Source: Frankiaceae bacterium
Lineage (GTDB): Bacteria; Actinomycetota; Actinomycetes; JAFAQI01
NCBI GenBank assembly: GCA_019239875.1
Contig: JAFAZI010000119.1
Span: 1 to 58,847, forward strand
Length of the DNA stretch: 58,847 nt
Direction: 5' to 3'
The translations under genes were made by a program, and so were the position numbers. The notes beneath the pieces were generated by a model, which had not been told where the DNA came from, ran no database searches, and worked only from the letters and a program-made list of their open reading frames with translations. The stretch's first letter is position 1. Each line of letters starts with the position of its first letter. Shown one piece after another: positions 51,282 through 58,847 of this stretch.

Positions 51282-51333
51282 GCCGGACCGTCGCCGATAC
51301 GATCAGCCCCACGCCGCAGGAAGGGAACGAGCC

Positions 51334-52182
51334 GTGACGCGGTTTCGAGTCCCCGACGTCGTCGTCGCCGGCGCCCAGAAGGCCGGAACGACGGGCCTGT
51401 TCCGAAGCCTCGGCGCTGCGCCAGGAGTCGCGACCCCGACCGCGCAGGAAGCGATGTTCCTGCACCGCGACCAACCCTGGAACGACTGGTGCGAGGAGTA
51501 CGTCGGCGAAGCCTTCCCGCCTGACCACCTGATCGCGATCAAGCTCGCCACCCTGATCTACTTCCCGGACTCGATCGAGCGGCTCCGGAGGCTCAATCCG
51601 AGCGCGAAGCTGCTCGTCGTCCTTCGCCATCCGGTCGACCGGATGGTGAGCCTGCACCAGTTCCTGACCGCGATCGGCATCGAACGACGACCGCTCGCGG
51701 ACGCCCTGGCGGCCGACGACCTGATGCCGGGCAGCGGATACCGGCTTGCGACCTACAGCGGCGGCAGCCGATACGCCGACGCGCTGCAGAGCCTCAGCCA
51801 GACGGTCTCCGCCGGGCAGGTCCTGGTGCAGTCCCAGCACGACGTCATGACCGCGGAGGGACTTGCCGACGTCGCCCGATTCGTCGGCCTTCCGGCAGCC
51901 ATCCCGCTGGTACGCGCCAACGAGTCCGGCGCACCACGCTCGGCTGCGCTCGGTCGCGTGCTGCAGAATCCGCGCGTCAAAGCGGCAGTCAGAACCGTCA
52001 TCCCCGCCGAACGGCGACAGCGAGGACGCACCCTCGTCCGCCGGCTGAACACCGGGAGCAAGCCGGCGACGGCCGGTCTGGTGCCTCCCGACCTGCGCGC
52101 CCGGCTGCTCGAGCGTCACGCGGTCGATGTCGACGCTGCCGAGGTCGCGCTGGGCCGAGCGCTGCCGGAGTGGCGCGCGTGA
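51334..52182 (+). CDS. PAPS-dependent sulfotransferase 2
   Basis: 282 residues from GTG 51334 (AAGGGAA upstream). 5'-phosphosulfate loop 'VVVAGAQKAGTTGLFRSLGA', then 'SAKLLVVLRHPVDRMVSLHQ' for the 3'-phosphate and 'DVARFVGLPAAIPLVRANES' near the C-terminus. It is only distantly similar to sulfotransferase 1, so the two probably modify different positions. Its stop overlaps the flippase start (GTGA). Confidence 0.92.
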   Translation: MTRFRVPDVVVAGAQKAGTTGLFRSLGAAPGVATPTAQEAMFLHRDQPWNDWCEEYVGEAFPPDHLIAIKLATLIYFPDSIERLRRLNPSAKLLVVLRHPVDRMVSLHQFLTAIGIERRPLADALAADDLMPGSGYRLATYSGGSRYADALQSLSQTVSAGQVLVQSQHDVMTAEGLADVARFVGLPAAIPLVRANESGAPRSAALGRVLQNPRVKAAVRTVIPAERRQRGRTLVRRLNTGSKPATAGLVPPDLRARLLERHAVDVDAAEVALGRALPEWRA

Positions 52183-53468
52183 ATCGACCGCGCGGCCCGT
52201 TTCGGCAGCGTGAGCTCCGGGCGCGAACCCGCATCGTCCTGACGGCGGCGGACCAGTTCATCAGCAGCTTGCAGAACTTCGCGCTGGTGATCTTGACCGC
52301 GCGCGCCGTGAGTGCGCGCGAGTTCGGCGCGTTCGCGTTGGTGAACGTCATCGTGATCCTGCTGGTCGGCCTGGTCCGAGCCGGGATCGGCGAGCCGATC
52401 CTGCTCGGCTACAGCGCTCGTACCGCTTCGGAGATTCGTCGAGTCGCGCCGATCGGCATGACCCTCACACTGGCCACCGGGCTGCTGATCGGGGGGCTCA
52501 CTTGTGGCATCGCCATGATCGTGCCGGACCCGCTGCACCAACCGCTGCTGGCGATGGGCGTGTGCGTCCCGGGACTCGTGCTCCTGGACTTCCAGCGGTT
52601 CCTCGCGATCGCCTGGAAGCGTCCGGTCACCCTGGTCGGGCTCGACTCAGCCTGGGTCGTCGTGTGGATCGTGGTGCTGGTCGTCGCGAAGCCGACAACC
52701 GCGTACGGCGAGATCCTCGCCTGGGGCCTCTCGGGCAGCGCTGTCGCCGTGGTGATGACCGGGGCCAAACCCATCGAGCTGGCCTCGCTGGCTCGCGCGT
52801 CGCGGGCCTGGTGGCGGGACCTGCGCCGAAGCGCGACATCGCTGGTCGCCGAGTTCGTCACGCTGAACTCCTCCAACCAGGTCTCGACGCTGCTGGTCAC
52901 CGGTTTCCTCGGGTACACCGCGACCGGTGGGCTGCGGGCGGCGCAGAACCTGCTCAGCCCGGTGTCGACGATCGGCAACGCCATGCGGATCGCGGTCGTA
53001 CCGGAAGTGATCCGAGCCGGCGGCAGCACCACGAAACGCGGCGCCAGGGTGCTGCTCGGCGGAACACTCGCGGCGGCGCTGATCGCGGGCGGCGCGTCAG
53101 CGGCGTTCCTGAGCCTGCCGGCCAGCGCGGGGCGCCAGCTGCTCGGTGCGACGTGGCACAACGCTCATCCCTTGTTGCTCGCGAGCGGGATCCGCGGCGT
53201 CTTCTTCGCCCTGACCTTACGCGGCACCATGGCGCTTCGCGCTGATCTGCGCCTGCCCACCCTCGCGTGGACCCGCGGCGTCTCGGCCGTCGTTCTCACG
53301 GTGGTGGTGGCAGCGTTCGCTGCGACCACAGACGTCAGAACGACAGCATGGGCGTTCGTCGGCTTCGCGGTGTTCCAGTGGCTGCTGTTCGAGGCCGCGG
53401 CTCGACGGCCGGCCCGCTCCACCGATGACGACCCGGCCCGACCAACCAGGCATGCGGCGCGCGGCTGA
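52179..53468 (+). CDS. Wzx-like polysaccharide flippase (MOP superfamily)
   Basis: 429 residues from GTG 52179 in a GTGA overlap. About twelve membrane helices. N-terminal 'TAADQFISSLQNFALVILTA' and 'ARAVSAREFGAFALVNVIVI' match the start of Wzx/RfbX-type exporters ('D...S..NF...ia.ar.l...eFG.f.l'), and 'GFLGYTATGGLRAAQNLLSP' is the typical mid-protein loop. It would flip the undecaprenyl-linked, possibly sulfated repeat unit outward for the polymerase at 46.4 kb. The gene ends the operon. Confidence 0.85.
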   Translation: MNRPRGPFRQRELRARTRIVLTAADQFISSLQNFALVILTARAVSAREFGAFALVNVIVILLVGLVRAGIGEPILLGYSARTASEIRRVAPIGMTLTLATGLLIGGLTCGIAMIVPDPLHQPLLAMGVCVPGLVLLDFQRFLAIAWKRPVTLVGLDSAWVVVWIVVLVVAKPTTAYGEILAWGLSGSAVAVVMTGAKPIELASLARASRAWWRDLRRSATSLVAEFVTLNSSNQVSTLLVTGFLGYTATGGLRAAQNLLSPVSTIGNAMRIAVVPEVIRAGGSTTKRGARVLLGGTLAAALIAGGASAAFLSLPASAGRQLLGATWHNAHPLLLASGIRGVFFALTLRGTMALRADLRLPTLAWTRGVSAVVLTVVVAAFAATTDVRTTAWAFVGFAVFQWLLFEAAARRPARSTDDDPARPTRHAARG

Positions 53469-53508
53469 TCCTCCGCTCGCGTTCCCTCTACGGCCTGGTC
53501 GGCTCGAT

Positions 53509-53563
53509 GATCTTGACGCTTGTGGTCTTTCGCGCTCCTGCAAGCACGACAAGCGTCGAGGTC
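53509..53563. repeat. 55-nt hairpin element, copy B
   Basis: Gap-free counterpart of 25141-25195. Arms GATCTTGACGCTTGT (53509-53523) and ACAAGCGTCGAGGTC (53549-53563) form a 15-bp stem with two G-U pairs around a 25-base loop. Sits in the 253-base gap 53469-53721 after the flippase gene. An in-frame ATG at 53507 opens a 110-codon reading frame (MILTLVVFRAPASTT...) that overlaps the next gene; it may be a decayed exported protein. Confidence 0.55.
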
Positions 53564-53721
53564 GCGCGAGTTGACGTTGGGATCAGCGGAACCGCTAGCC
53601 GATCGGCAGGTGGCCATCACCTCCGGCTGCCGCGTCGCACCGTCTACGTGCAGCGCACACGTCATCCACAAGTTGCCGATTACCCCTGGCGCGAGGGCGA
53701 TCCACGGCCGATCGTGTCCGG

Positions 53722-54099
53722 ATGGAGCAACCGTCGTTCGAGAACCTGCTCGGGATCCTGCAGGACCACTTCAATCCGCGGGAGGAGGGCTGGCTCTGGG
53801 TCGCCACATTCATGGACGGCGCTGAGGGCGGCGTCGTGAACCAGATCGAAGGCGACTACGGCGAACCGATCAGGATGGCCGACAGCCTCGCCTACATCAT
53901 CAACGGCTGCGGTGCCGACCGCGCCCACCTCGCGCTGTGTCGACGTGGGGGCCGGCCGCGAGAAGTCGATCGCGAGTTCTGGCGACGCCTACGCGATCAG
54001 ATCGACGCCGACGTGCTGCAGGACATGATCGTGTTCGACCGGCGCGGGACCTGGTCGATGCGCGGCGAGGACGAAGGAGCCGACGCATTCGCGGTCTGA
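53722..54099 (+). CDS. Small conserved-looking protein, possibly JAB/RadC-like
   Basis: 125 residues from ATG 53722. Sequence 'SFENLLGILQDHFNPREEGW', 'LWVATFMDGAEGGVVNQIEG', 'AHLALCRRGGRPREVDREFW', 'ADVLQDMIVFDRRGTWSMRG'. The strand 'AHLALCRRGGRPREVDREFW' followed by 'DMIVFDRRGTWSM' resembles small actinobacterial JAB-like proteins, but I cannot see an intact metal-binding motif. Codon use fits a real gene. Function unknown. Confidence 0.65.
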   Translation: MEQPSFENLLGILQDHFNPREEGWLWVATFMDGAEGGVVNQIEGDYGEPIRMADSLAYIINGCGADRAHLALCRRGGRPREVDREFWRRLRDQIDADVLQDMIVFDRRGTWSMRGEDEGADAFAV

Positions 54100-54192
54100 A
54101 CGAGTTCACCCGCGACATCCCTTGACGGATGGCGCCGACTGATCGAGCGTGCTCTGTGGTGGCCCAGCCCATGGGCCGTAGCAGGGGGCACT

Positions 54193-56199
54193 GTGACGAG
54201 GCAACGACGACGGCGCCTCGTCGGCGTTGCCAGGTGCAGCGTGATCGCACTCGCCGCAGCCTCTCTGGTCAGCCTGGCACCGTCGGCGCACGCCGCGACA
54301 ACGGGAACCGTCGCGACCTGGGGTGCCAACGACATGGGTCAGCTCGGCATTGGAACGGCAGGTGGTCGCACGGTGCCAGGCCCGGGTCCGGCGGACCCGG
54401 GCATCACCGCGATCGCCGGCGGACGCGAGCACGTGCTGGCATTGCGAGCGGACGGCTCGGTGCTCGCCTGGGGTCGCAACGACTACGGCCAGGTCGGCGA
54501 CGGAACGAAGACGAACCGCACCACGCCCGTCGTCGTGACGCCGCTGCCCGCCGCGACGCAGGTGTTCACCGGGCACTACCACTCGATGGCGCTGACGGCG
54601 AGCGGCGCGATCTACGCCTGGGGCAACAACAACGTCGGGCAGCTCGGCCTCGGTGACAAGACCGGTCGCACCCGCCCGGTGCAGGTGCCGGTGGGCGCTC
54701 CGATCGCGAGCGCCGACGGCGGCGAAGGACACACGATCGCGCTGGCCACAGACGGGACCGTCTGGACCTGGGGCAACAACGCGTACGGCGAGATCGGCGA
54801 CGGCACCACAACGCTGCGGACGACCCCGGTCCACGTGAGCGGGTTGAGCGACGTCGTGTTCGTGGCCGCGGCACGTGACTCCAGCTACGCGATCACCTCG
54901 ACCGGCGCGCTGTACTCCTGGGGCCTCAACGACTCCGGGCAGCTCGGTCTGGGCGACACGACGAATCGCACCCGCCCGACCCTCGTCGCGATTCCGCCGG
55001 TGCGATCGATCAGCGCCGGCGCCTTCCACGCGATCGCGGTGCTGACCGATGGGACGGTCCGCGGCTGGGGCTACAACGCGTACGGCAACGTCGGCGACGG
55101 CACGACGGCGAAGCGGCTCTCGCCCGTCATCGTGAAGGGGCTGTCCAACGCGACGTACGTCGAAACCGGCCGTGACACGAGCTTCGTCACCACCGCCGAC
55201 GGCGTCCTCCATGCCTGGGGCCGCAACGATGTCGGACAGCTCGGCGACGGGTCGACGACCAACCGACCTGCACCGGTCACCGTCCCGGGGATCACCGGGG
55301 TGACCCAGCTCGGCGCCGGACGCGACTACGCCGCGGCGTTCGTGCCGGGCGCGCCGGACATCCAGCCACCGACGGTGCCCGGCACCCCATCGGCGGTCAG
55401 CTCCTCACCCGGCACGGTGACCGTGAGCTGGCCCGCATCCACCGACGACCGGGCCACGACACTCACGTACTCGGTGTTCCGCGATGGCGGTGCCCAGGCG
55501 GTGGGGGCGGTGAGCAGCGCGTCGACCGGCACCGTGTCGTTCACCGACACCGGACTCGTAGGCGGCAGCACGCACACCTACCAGATCAGTGCGAGTGACG
55601 GCGCCAACTCGAGCGGATTGAGTGACGTCTCCAACCAGGTGACCGTGCAGGCGGGCCCGCCGACCGTCTTCAGCGACGACTTCACGGGCGGTCTCGCTGG
55701 CTGGTCCTCGACGAATCTGACGGTCGACCAGACGACGTTCCCGCCGGCCGGCTCGCCGCCGAGCATCCGCGGCTCGACCAGCGCCGCCCCGCAGTGGGCG
55801 ACCCACTCGCTCGGTGGCTCCTACCCGTCGTTGTGCGCGCAGGCGGACGTCGACCTGACCTCGAACTCCACGCCCGGAGTCCTGTTGCGGTTCCGTTCGC
55901 CATCCGCCGGCGTCGCACGGGTCTATCTGACCGCTGCTCACCTCTTGGCGCTGCGAGCCGACGGGTCGGGACAGACCTTCGTGTCCGCCACCCCACTGCC
56001 CGCGGGGGCATGGCACCGCGTGCAGCTGTGCTCGACGGTCGGCACCGCGGGAGCGCTGTCCGCGTCGCTCGACGGCACGCAGGTCATCAGCGCCACGTCG
56101 TCGACCGGAACTGCCCCGATATCGCTGCTACAGGTCGGCGACAACACGAACGTCACGATGACGGTGAACTACGACAACGTGGCAGTCGCCACCAACTGA
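54193..56199 (+). CDS. Secreted seven-bladed RCC1-repeat protein with FnIII and C-terminal beta domain
   Basis: 668 residues, GTG 54193 with AGGGGG upstream. Signal peptide to 'PSAHA' (about residue 34). Seven RCC1 blades follow, each with a WGxNxxGQLGxG-type motif: 'WGANDMGQLGIG', 'WGRNDYGQVGDG', 'WGNNNVGQLGLG', 'WGNNAYGEIGDG', 'WGLNDSGQLGLG', 'WGYNAYGNVGDG', 'WGRNDVGQLGDG'. Then one fibronectin type III domain (about 395-492) and a LamG/concanavalin-like domain of about 170 residues ('VFSDDFTGGLAGWSSTNLTV' onward). It is a surface-exposed binding protein; ligand unknown. Confidence 0.92.
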   Translation: MTRQRRRRLVGVARCSVIALAAASLVSLAPSAHAATTGTVATWGANDMGQLGIGTAGGRTVPGPGPADPGITAIAGGREHVLALRADGSVLAWGRNDYGQVGDGTKTNRTTPVVVTPLPAATQVFTGHYHSMALTASGAIYAWGNNNVGQLGLGDKTGRTRPVQVPVGAPIASADGGEGHTIALATDGTVWTWGNNAYGEIGDGTTTLRTTPVHVSGLSDVVFVAAARDSSYAITSTGALYSWGLNDSGQLGLGDTTNRTRPTLVAIPPVRSISAGAFHAIAVLTDGTVRGWGYNAYGNVGDGTTAKRLSPVIVKGLSNATYVETGRDTSFVTTADGVLHAWGRNDVGQLGDGSTTNRPAPVTVPGITGVTQLGAGRDYAAAFVPGAPDIQPPTVPGTPSAVSSSPGTVTVSWPASTDDRATTLTYSVFRDGGAQAVGAVSSASTGTVSFTDTGLVGGSTHTYQISASDGANSSGLSDVSNQVTVQAGPPTVFSDDFTGGLAGWSSTNLTVDQTTFPPAGSPPSIRGSTSAAPQWATHSLGGSYPSLCAQADVDLTSNSTPGVLLRFRSPSAGVARVYLTAAHLLALRADGSGQTFVSATPLPAGAWHRVQLCSTVGTAGALSASLDGTQVISATSSTGTAPISLLQVGDNTNVTMTVNYDNVAVATN

Positions 56200-56286
56200 T
56201 GCGACCTGTCCATCGGCGGCTGGGTAATGAGTAGTTAGCGCCGTCCCCACGGCATTGGCTACTCACGACCCGAAGGAGTAGATGAG

Positions 56287-56369
56287 TGGGCGAGGGGGGA
56301 GTTGAACCCCCACGTCCTTACGGACACACGGACCTGAACCGTGCGCGTCTGCCATTCCGCCACTCGCCC
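56287..56369 (-). tRNA. tRNA-Leu (anticodon CAG)
   Basis: On the minus strand acceptor GGGCGAG (56369-56363) pairs with CTCGCCC (56294-56288); discriminator A at 56287. Anticodon arm CACGG-TTCAGGT-CCGTG gives CAG. Long variable arm (TGTCCGTAAGGACG) and T arm GGGGG-TTCAACT-CCCCC are those of a leucine tRNA. No encoded CCA. It is divergent from fhaA, as leuT is in mycobacteria. Confidence 0.97.
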
Positions 56370-56452
56370 GAGCGGACGCTCACGCTAGCACGCAGGGTTT
56401 GCTCAGCCGGCCCAGATACGATCACCTTCAGAGCGCAGAAAGGACCACTTTC

Positions 56453-57190
56453 GTGGGTGTCCTGCAAGCCTTCGAACGGCGTCTCGGCGGTCTCGTCGAG
56501 GGCGCGTTCGCCAAGGTGTTCAAAGGCGATGTCCAACCGGCCGAGATCGCGGCCGCACTGCAACGTGAGGCCGACACGCGCAAGAACATCGTCGGCCAGG
56601 ACCGCGTCCTCGTCCCCAACGAGTACGTCGTCGACCTCAGTGAGCACGACTACGCCCGAATCGAAGAATGGGCCGACCCGCTGGGGGAAGAACTCGCCAC
56701 GATGGTGCGAGAGCATGCGGCGGAGTCGGGTTACTCCTTCGTCGGCCCGGTGACGGTCGGCTTCGAGCAGAAGCCGACCGTCGGCACCGGCGTGTTCAAG
56801 ATCCACAGCCGCGTCGCCGCCCCCGAAGGCCAGGCCGCGGTGCCGGTTCCGGCGACGAGCCCGGGCCCGCGTCCGGCACCCGCCGGGACCCTGCCGCGCC
56901 GGCCGCGGCTGATCGTGTCGACCGGTGCCGAGGAGTCGGCGTACTTCCTGTCCCACCCGGTCACGATGATCGGCCGAGCGGCCGAATCCGACGTCCGCCT
57001 CGACGATTCCGGTGTCTCCCGCCGGCATGCGGAGCTTCGCTACGCCAACAGGCAGGTCGAGCTGGTCGACCTCGGCTCGACCAATGGCGTCACCGTGAAC
57101 GGGACCCCCGCTGCTCGCGCCATGCTGCAGGACGGGGACCGCATCGACATCGGGGCGACACCGATCATCTTCCGCCTCGACGAGGACTGA
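56453..57190 (+). CDS. fhaA: FHA-domain protein FhaA (DUF3662 plus FHA)
   Basis: 245 residues from GTG 56453, with AAAGGA nine bases upstream and a TACGAT -10-like box at 56416. N-terminal DUF3662 domain (1-115): 'VLQAFERRLGGLVEGAFAKV', 'DVQPAEIAAALQREADTRKN'. A Pro/Ala linker leads to the FHA domain (about 160-240): 'MIGRAAESDVRLDDSGVSRR' and 'HAELRYANRQVELVDLGSTN', which bind phosphothreonine. FhaA links PknB signalling to cell-wall lipid-II export. The linker is shorter than in M. tuberculosis FhaA. First gene of the signalling operon. Confidence 0.96.
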   Translation: MGVLQAFERRLGGLVEGAFAKVFKGDVQPAEIAAALQREADTRKNIVGQDRVLVPNEYVVDLSEHDYARIEEWADPLGEELATMVREHAAESGYSFVGPVTVGFEQKPTVGTGVFKIHSRVAAPEGQAAVPVPATSPGPRPAPAGTLPRRPRLIVSTGAEESAYFLSHPVTMIGRAAESDVRLDDSGVSRRHAELRYANRQVELVDLGSTNGVTVNGTPAARAMLQDGDRIDIGATPIIFRLDED

Positions 57191-57197
57191 CCGACTC

Positions 57198-57698
57198 GTG
57201 CCGGTCGCGGTTGTCTTCCTGCTTCGCGCAGTCGTCCTCGTGCTGCTATGGGGCTTCGTCGTCGCTGCCGTCGTGGCGGTCCGGCACGACGTGTTCGGCA
57301 CCCGACCGTCGAAGACACCGCCGCTGATCACACCTCCGGCGCCCAAACGGACACCGGAGGCCGCGAAGCCAGCGCCGCCGGTCAAGACCCCGCGACGCCG
57401 GAAGTCCGTCGCGGCCACTCAAGTGGTGATCGTCGAAGGTCCGGCGAGTGGCACGTCGGTCGCCCTGTCCTCGTTGCCGATCACGATCGGCCGCGCCTCG
57501 AGCTCGACGATCGTGCTGGCCGACGACGTGGTCTCCAACCAGCACGCGCGCCTGATCCCGCGCGGCGACCAGTGGTTGATCGAGGACCTCGGCTCGACGA
57601 ACGGCACCTTCGTCGGCGGCAGCAAGGTCACGGCCCCCGTCGTCGTACCGGTCGGCGGCCGCTTCTCGATCGGGCGCAACGTGCTGGAGATCCGATGA
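57198..57698 (+). CDS. fhaB: Membrane-anchored FHA protein FhaB/FipA
   Basis: 166 residues. N-terminal membrane helix ('VVFLLRAVVLVLLWGFVVAA'), a Pro/Lys-rich linker, and an FHA domain at about 80-160: 'ITIGRASSSTIVLADDVVSN', 'QHARLIPRGDQWLIEDLGST' and 'NGTFVGG'. FipA binds phosphorylated partners of PknA/PknB and is needed for normal division in mycobacteria. Its stop overlaps the pstP start (ATGA, 57695-57698). Confidence 0.95.
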   Translation: MPVAVVFLLRAVVLVLLWGFVVAAVVAVRHDVFGTRPSKTPPLITPPAPKRTPEAAKPAPPVKTPRRRKSVAATQVVIVEGPASGTSVALSSLPITIGRASSSTIVLADDVVSNQHARLIPRGDQWLIEDLGSTNGTFVGGSKVTAPVVVPVGGRFSIGRNVLEIR

Positions 57699-58847
57699 GC
57701 CTCCACCTGCGGGTCGGCGGGCGCAGCGATGTCGGCATGCAACGCCAGGACAACCAGGACTCGATGTACGCCGGGCCGCAGCTGGTCGCTGTTGCCGACG
57801 GCGTCGGCGGCGCCGCGCGCGGTGACGTCGCCAGCCGCCTGACGATCACCGCGATGATGCCGCTCGACACCTCGGTCATCGACGACCCCCGGCACGCCCT
57901 CCAGTCAGCAGCGGACGACGCGGACACCTCGATCCGCGAGACCGTCTCGACCCACAACTCGATGGCCGGCATGAGTACGACGCTCACCGCGCTGCTCGCC
58001 GCGGGTGACGAGCTGACCCTCGCGCACATCGGTGACTCGCGCGCGTACCGGCTGCGCGGCGGCCGGCTCGAGCAGCTCACCCGTGACCACACCCTGGTCC
58101 AGGCCCTCATCGACGACGGGCAGATCACCGAGGAAGAGGCGCTGACCCACCCCCGGCGCTCCTGGATCATGCGAGCGCTCGACGGCCGCGGCAGCCCCGA
58201 GATCGACCTGACAGCGCTCGACCTCGAGGCTGGTGACCGTTACCTCGTGTGCAGCGACGGGCTGTCGAGCTACGTCGACGAACGCGAGATCGCGGCCGCG
58301 CTGGCCGCTGACGATCCGCAAGTTGCCGCCGACCGGCTGGTCGATCTCGCGCTGCGCGCCGGCGGCTCCGACAACATCACGTGCATCGTCGCGGACCCGG
58401 TCGACGGCGACGGAGACGGCGACGCGGCCTCCCAGGACGCGATCATCGGCGGCGCGATCGCGGAGGCGGAGCCCCCGGAGCTGGACCCGGCGCCAGCCGC
58501 CGCGACCGTTGCCGATGCGCCGCGCCAACGCCATCGTGCCCCCGGCCGGAGCGTCGGCCGGCGCCTCGCGGTGGTCGCCTGCATCGTCGTCATCCTGGTC
58601 GCAGCCGCCATCGCCGCCACGGCCGTCTACATCAACCACCAGTGGTACATCGCTGCGTCCGGCGGCAAGGTCGCGGTCTACCAGGGAGTCCACGGCACCG
58701 CTGCCGGCATCAAGCTCTCCCACGTCCATCGCCTCACGAACATCCCGGTGACCGCGCTCCCCGACGACGACCGCGGCAACCTCACCAACCGAATCGAGAC
58801 CTCGGGGGGCGAGTCGGGGGCCGACACCGTTGTCGCGAACCTGCGCG
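57695..58847 (+). CDS. pstP: PP2C-type Ser/Thr phosphatase PstP, truncated at the right edge
   Basis: 384 residues visible, ATG 57695, no stop before the window ends. Catalytic domain (1-235) with all metal-binding motifs: 'VGMQRQDNQDSMY', 'VAVADGVGGAARGD', 'AGMSTTLTALL', 'LAHIGDSRAYRLRGG', 'YLVCSDGLSSYV', 'GSDNITCIVAD'. A linker of about 60 residues, one membrane helix (about 291-312, 'LAVVACIVVILVAAAIAATA') and an extracytoplasmic domain ('WYIAASGGKVAVYQGVHGTA'). It dephosphorylates PknA/PknB and their targets. rodA, pbpA, pknA and pknB would be expected next. Confidence 0.97.
   Translation, partial: MSLHLRVGGRSDVGMQRQDNQDSMYAGPQLVAVADGVGGAARGDVASRLTITAMMPLDTSVIDDPRHALQSAADDADTSIRETVSTHNSMAGMSTTLTALLAAGDELTLAHIGDSRAYRLRGGRLEQLTRDHTLVQALIDDGQITEEEALTHPRRSWIMRALDGRGSPEIDLTALDLEAGDRYLVCSDGLSSYVDEREIAAALAADDPQVAADRLVDLALRAGGSDNITCIVADPVDGDGDGDAASQDAIIGGAIAEAEPPELDPAPAAATVADAPRQRHRAPGRSVGRRLAVVACIVVILVAAAIAATAVYINHQWYIAASGGKVAVYQGVHGTAAGIKLSHVHRLTNIPVTALPDDDRGNLTNRIETSGGESGADTVVANLR

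Overview
The window is GC-rich, uses GTG starts freely and packs genes into four-base ATGA/GTGA overlaps. Marker families are actinobacterial: FhaA-FhaB-PstP beside tRNA-Leu(CAG), the proteasome activator Bpa with its C-terminal Tyr motif, double-GNAT (MshD-like) acetyltransferases and leaderless genes with TAnnnT -10 boxes. I infer a high-GC actinomycete, possibly Nocardioidaceae (family-level guess only). FhaA, FhaB and PstP read toward the right edge, where in relatives rodA-pbpA-pknA-pknB and then dnaA follow. Bpa, SerS and PheA are also origin-proximal in mycobacteria. The window therefore probably lies just beside oriC, on its left.

Layout. 1-7.2 kb: thiolase-like tail (tentative), two-component pair, secreted lysyl oxidase-like protein, endonuclease III, an SDR, a putative membrane metalloprotein and a beta-helix protein. 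7.3-7.6 kb: six-copy 31-bp tandem repeat beside tRNA-Ser(TGA). 7.6-24.6 kb: a stretch rich in exported proteins and hydrolases (GH25-like protein, 1192-residue M36 metalloprotease, small Cys-rich exported protein, TAP-like peptidase, HSL-type esterase, S15/CocE hydrolase) mixed with SDRs, a quinone oxidoreductase and an ECF sigma factor coupled to a membrane beta-propeller protein. 24.6-36 kb: mostly housekeeping (YjbQ, long acyl-CoA dehydrogenase, two double-GNAT genes, bpa, uppP, a PASTA kinase, HAD phosphatase, serS, pheA, DUF4446).

36-46.4 kb: larB-larC-Gdt1 operon, PAS protein, SDR, arginine deiminase, glycerophosphodiesterase, a TPP-riboswitch-controlled transporter coupled to a TMEM229-like protein, and two exported CAP-domain proteins flanking an Fpg/Nei glycosylase. 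46.4-53.5 kb: a surface-glycan locus with a Wzy-like polymerase, two GT4 glycosyltransferases, two sulfotransferases and a Wzx-like flippase, which together suggest a sulfated glycan. 53.5-58.8 kb: small conserved protein, secreted seven-bladed RCC1 protein, tRNA-Leu, then fhaA-fhaB-pstP (pstP runs off the window).

No prophage, transposase, CRISPR array or restriction/defence module was seen. The points most worth a second look are the duplicated lysyl oxidase, the sulfated-glycan locus, the sigma/propeller pair, the LarBC-Gdt1 linkage, the thiamine-regulated TMEM229-like protein, the 31-bp repeat array, and a pair of diverged 55-nt hairpin elements 28 kb apart. All functions are inferred from reading the sequence; no database search was run.
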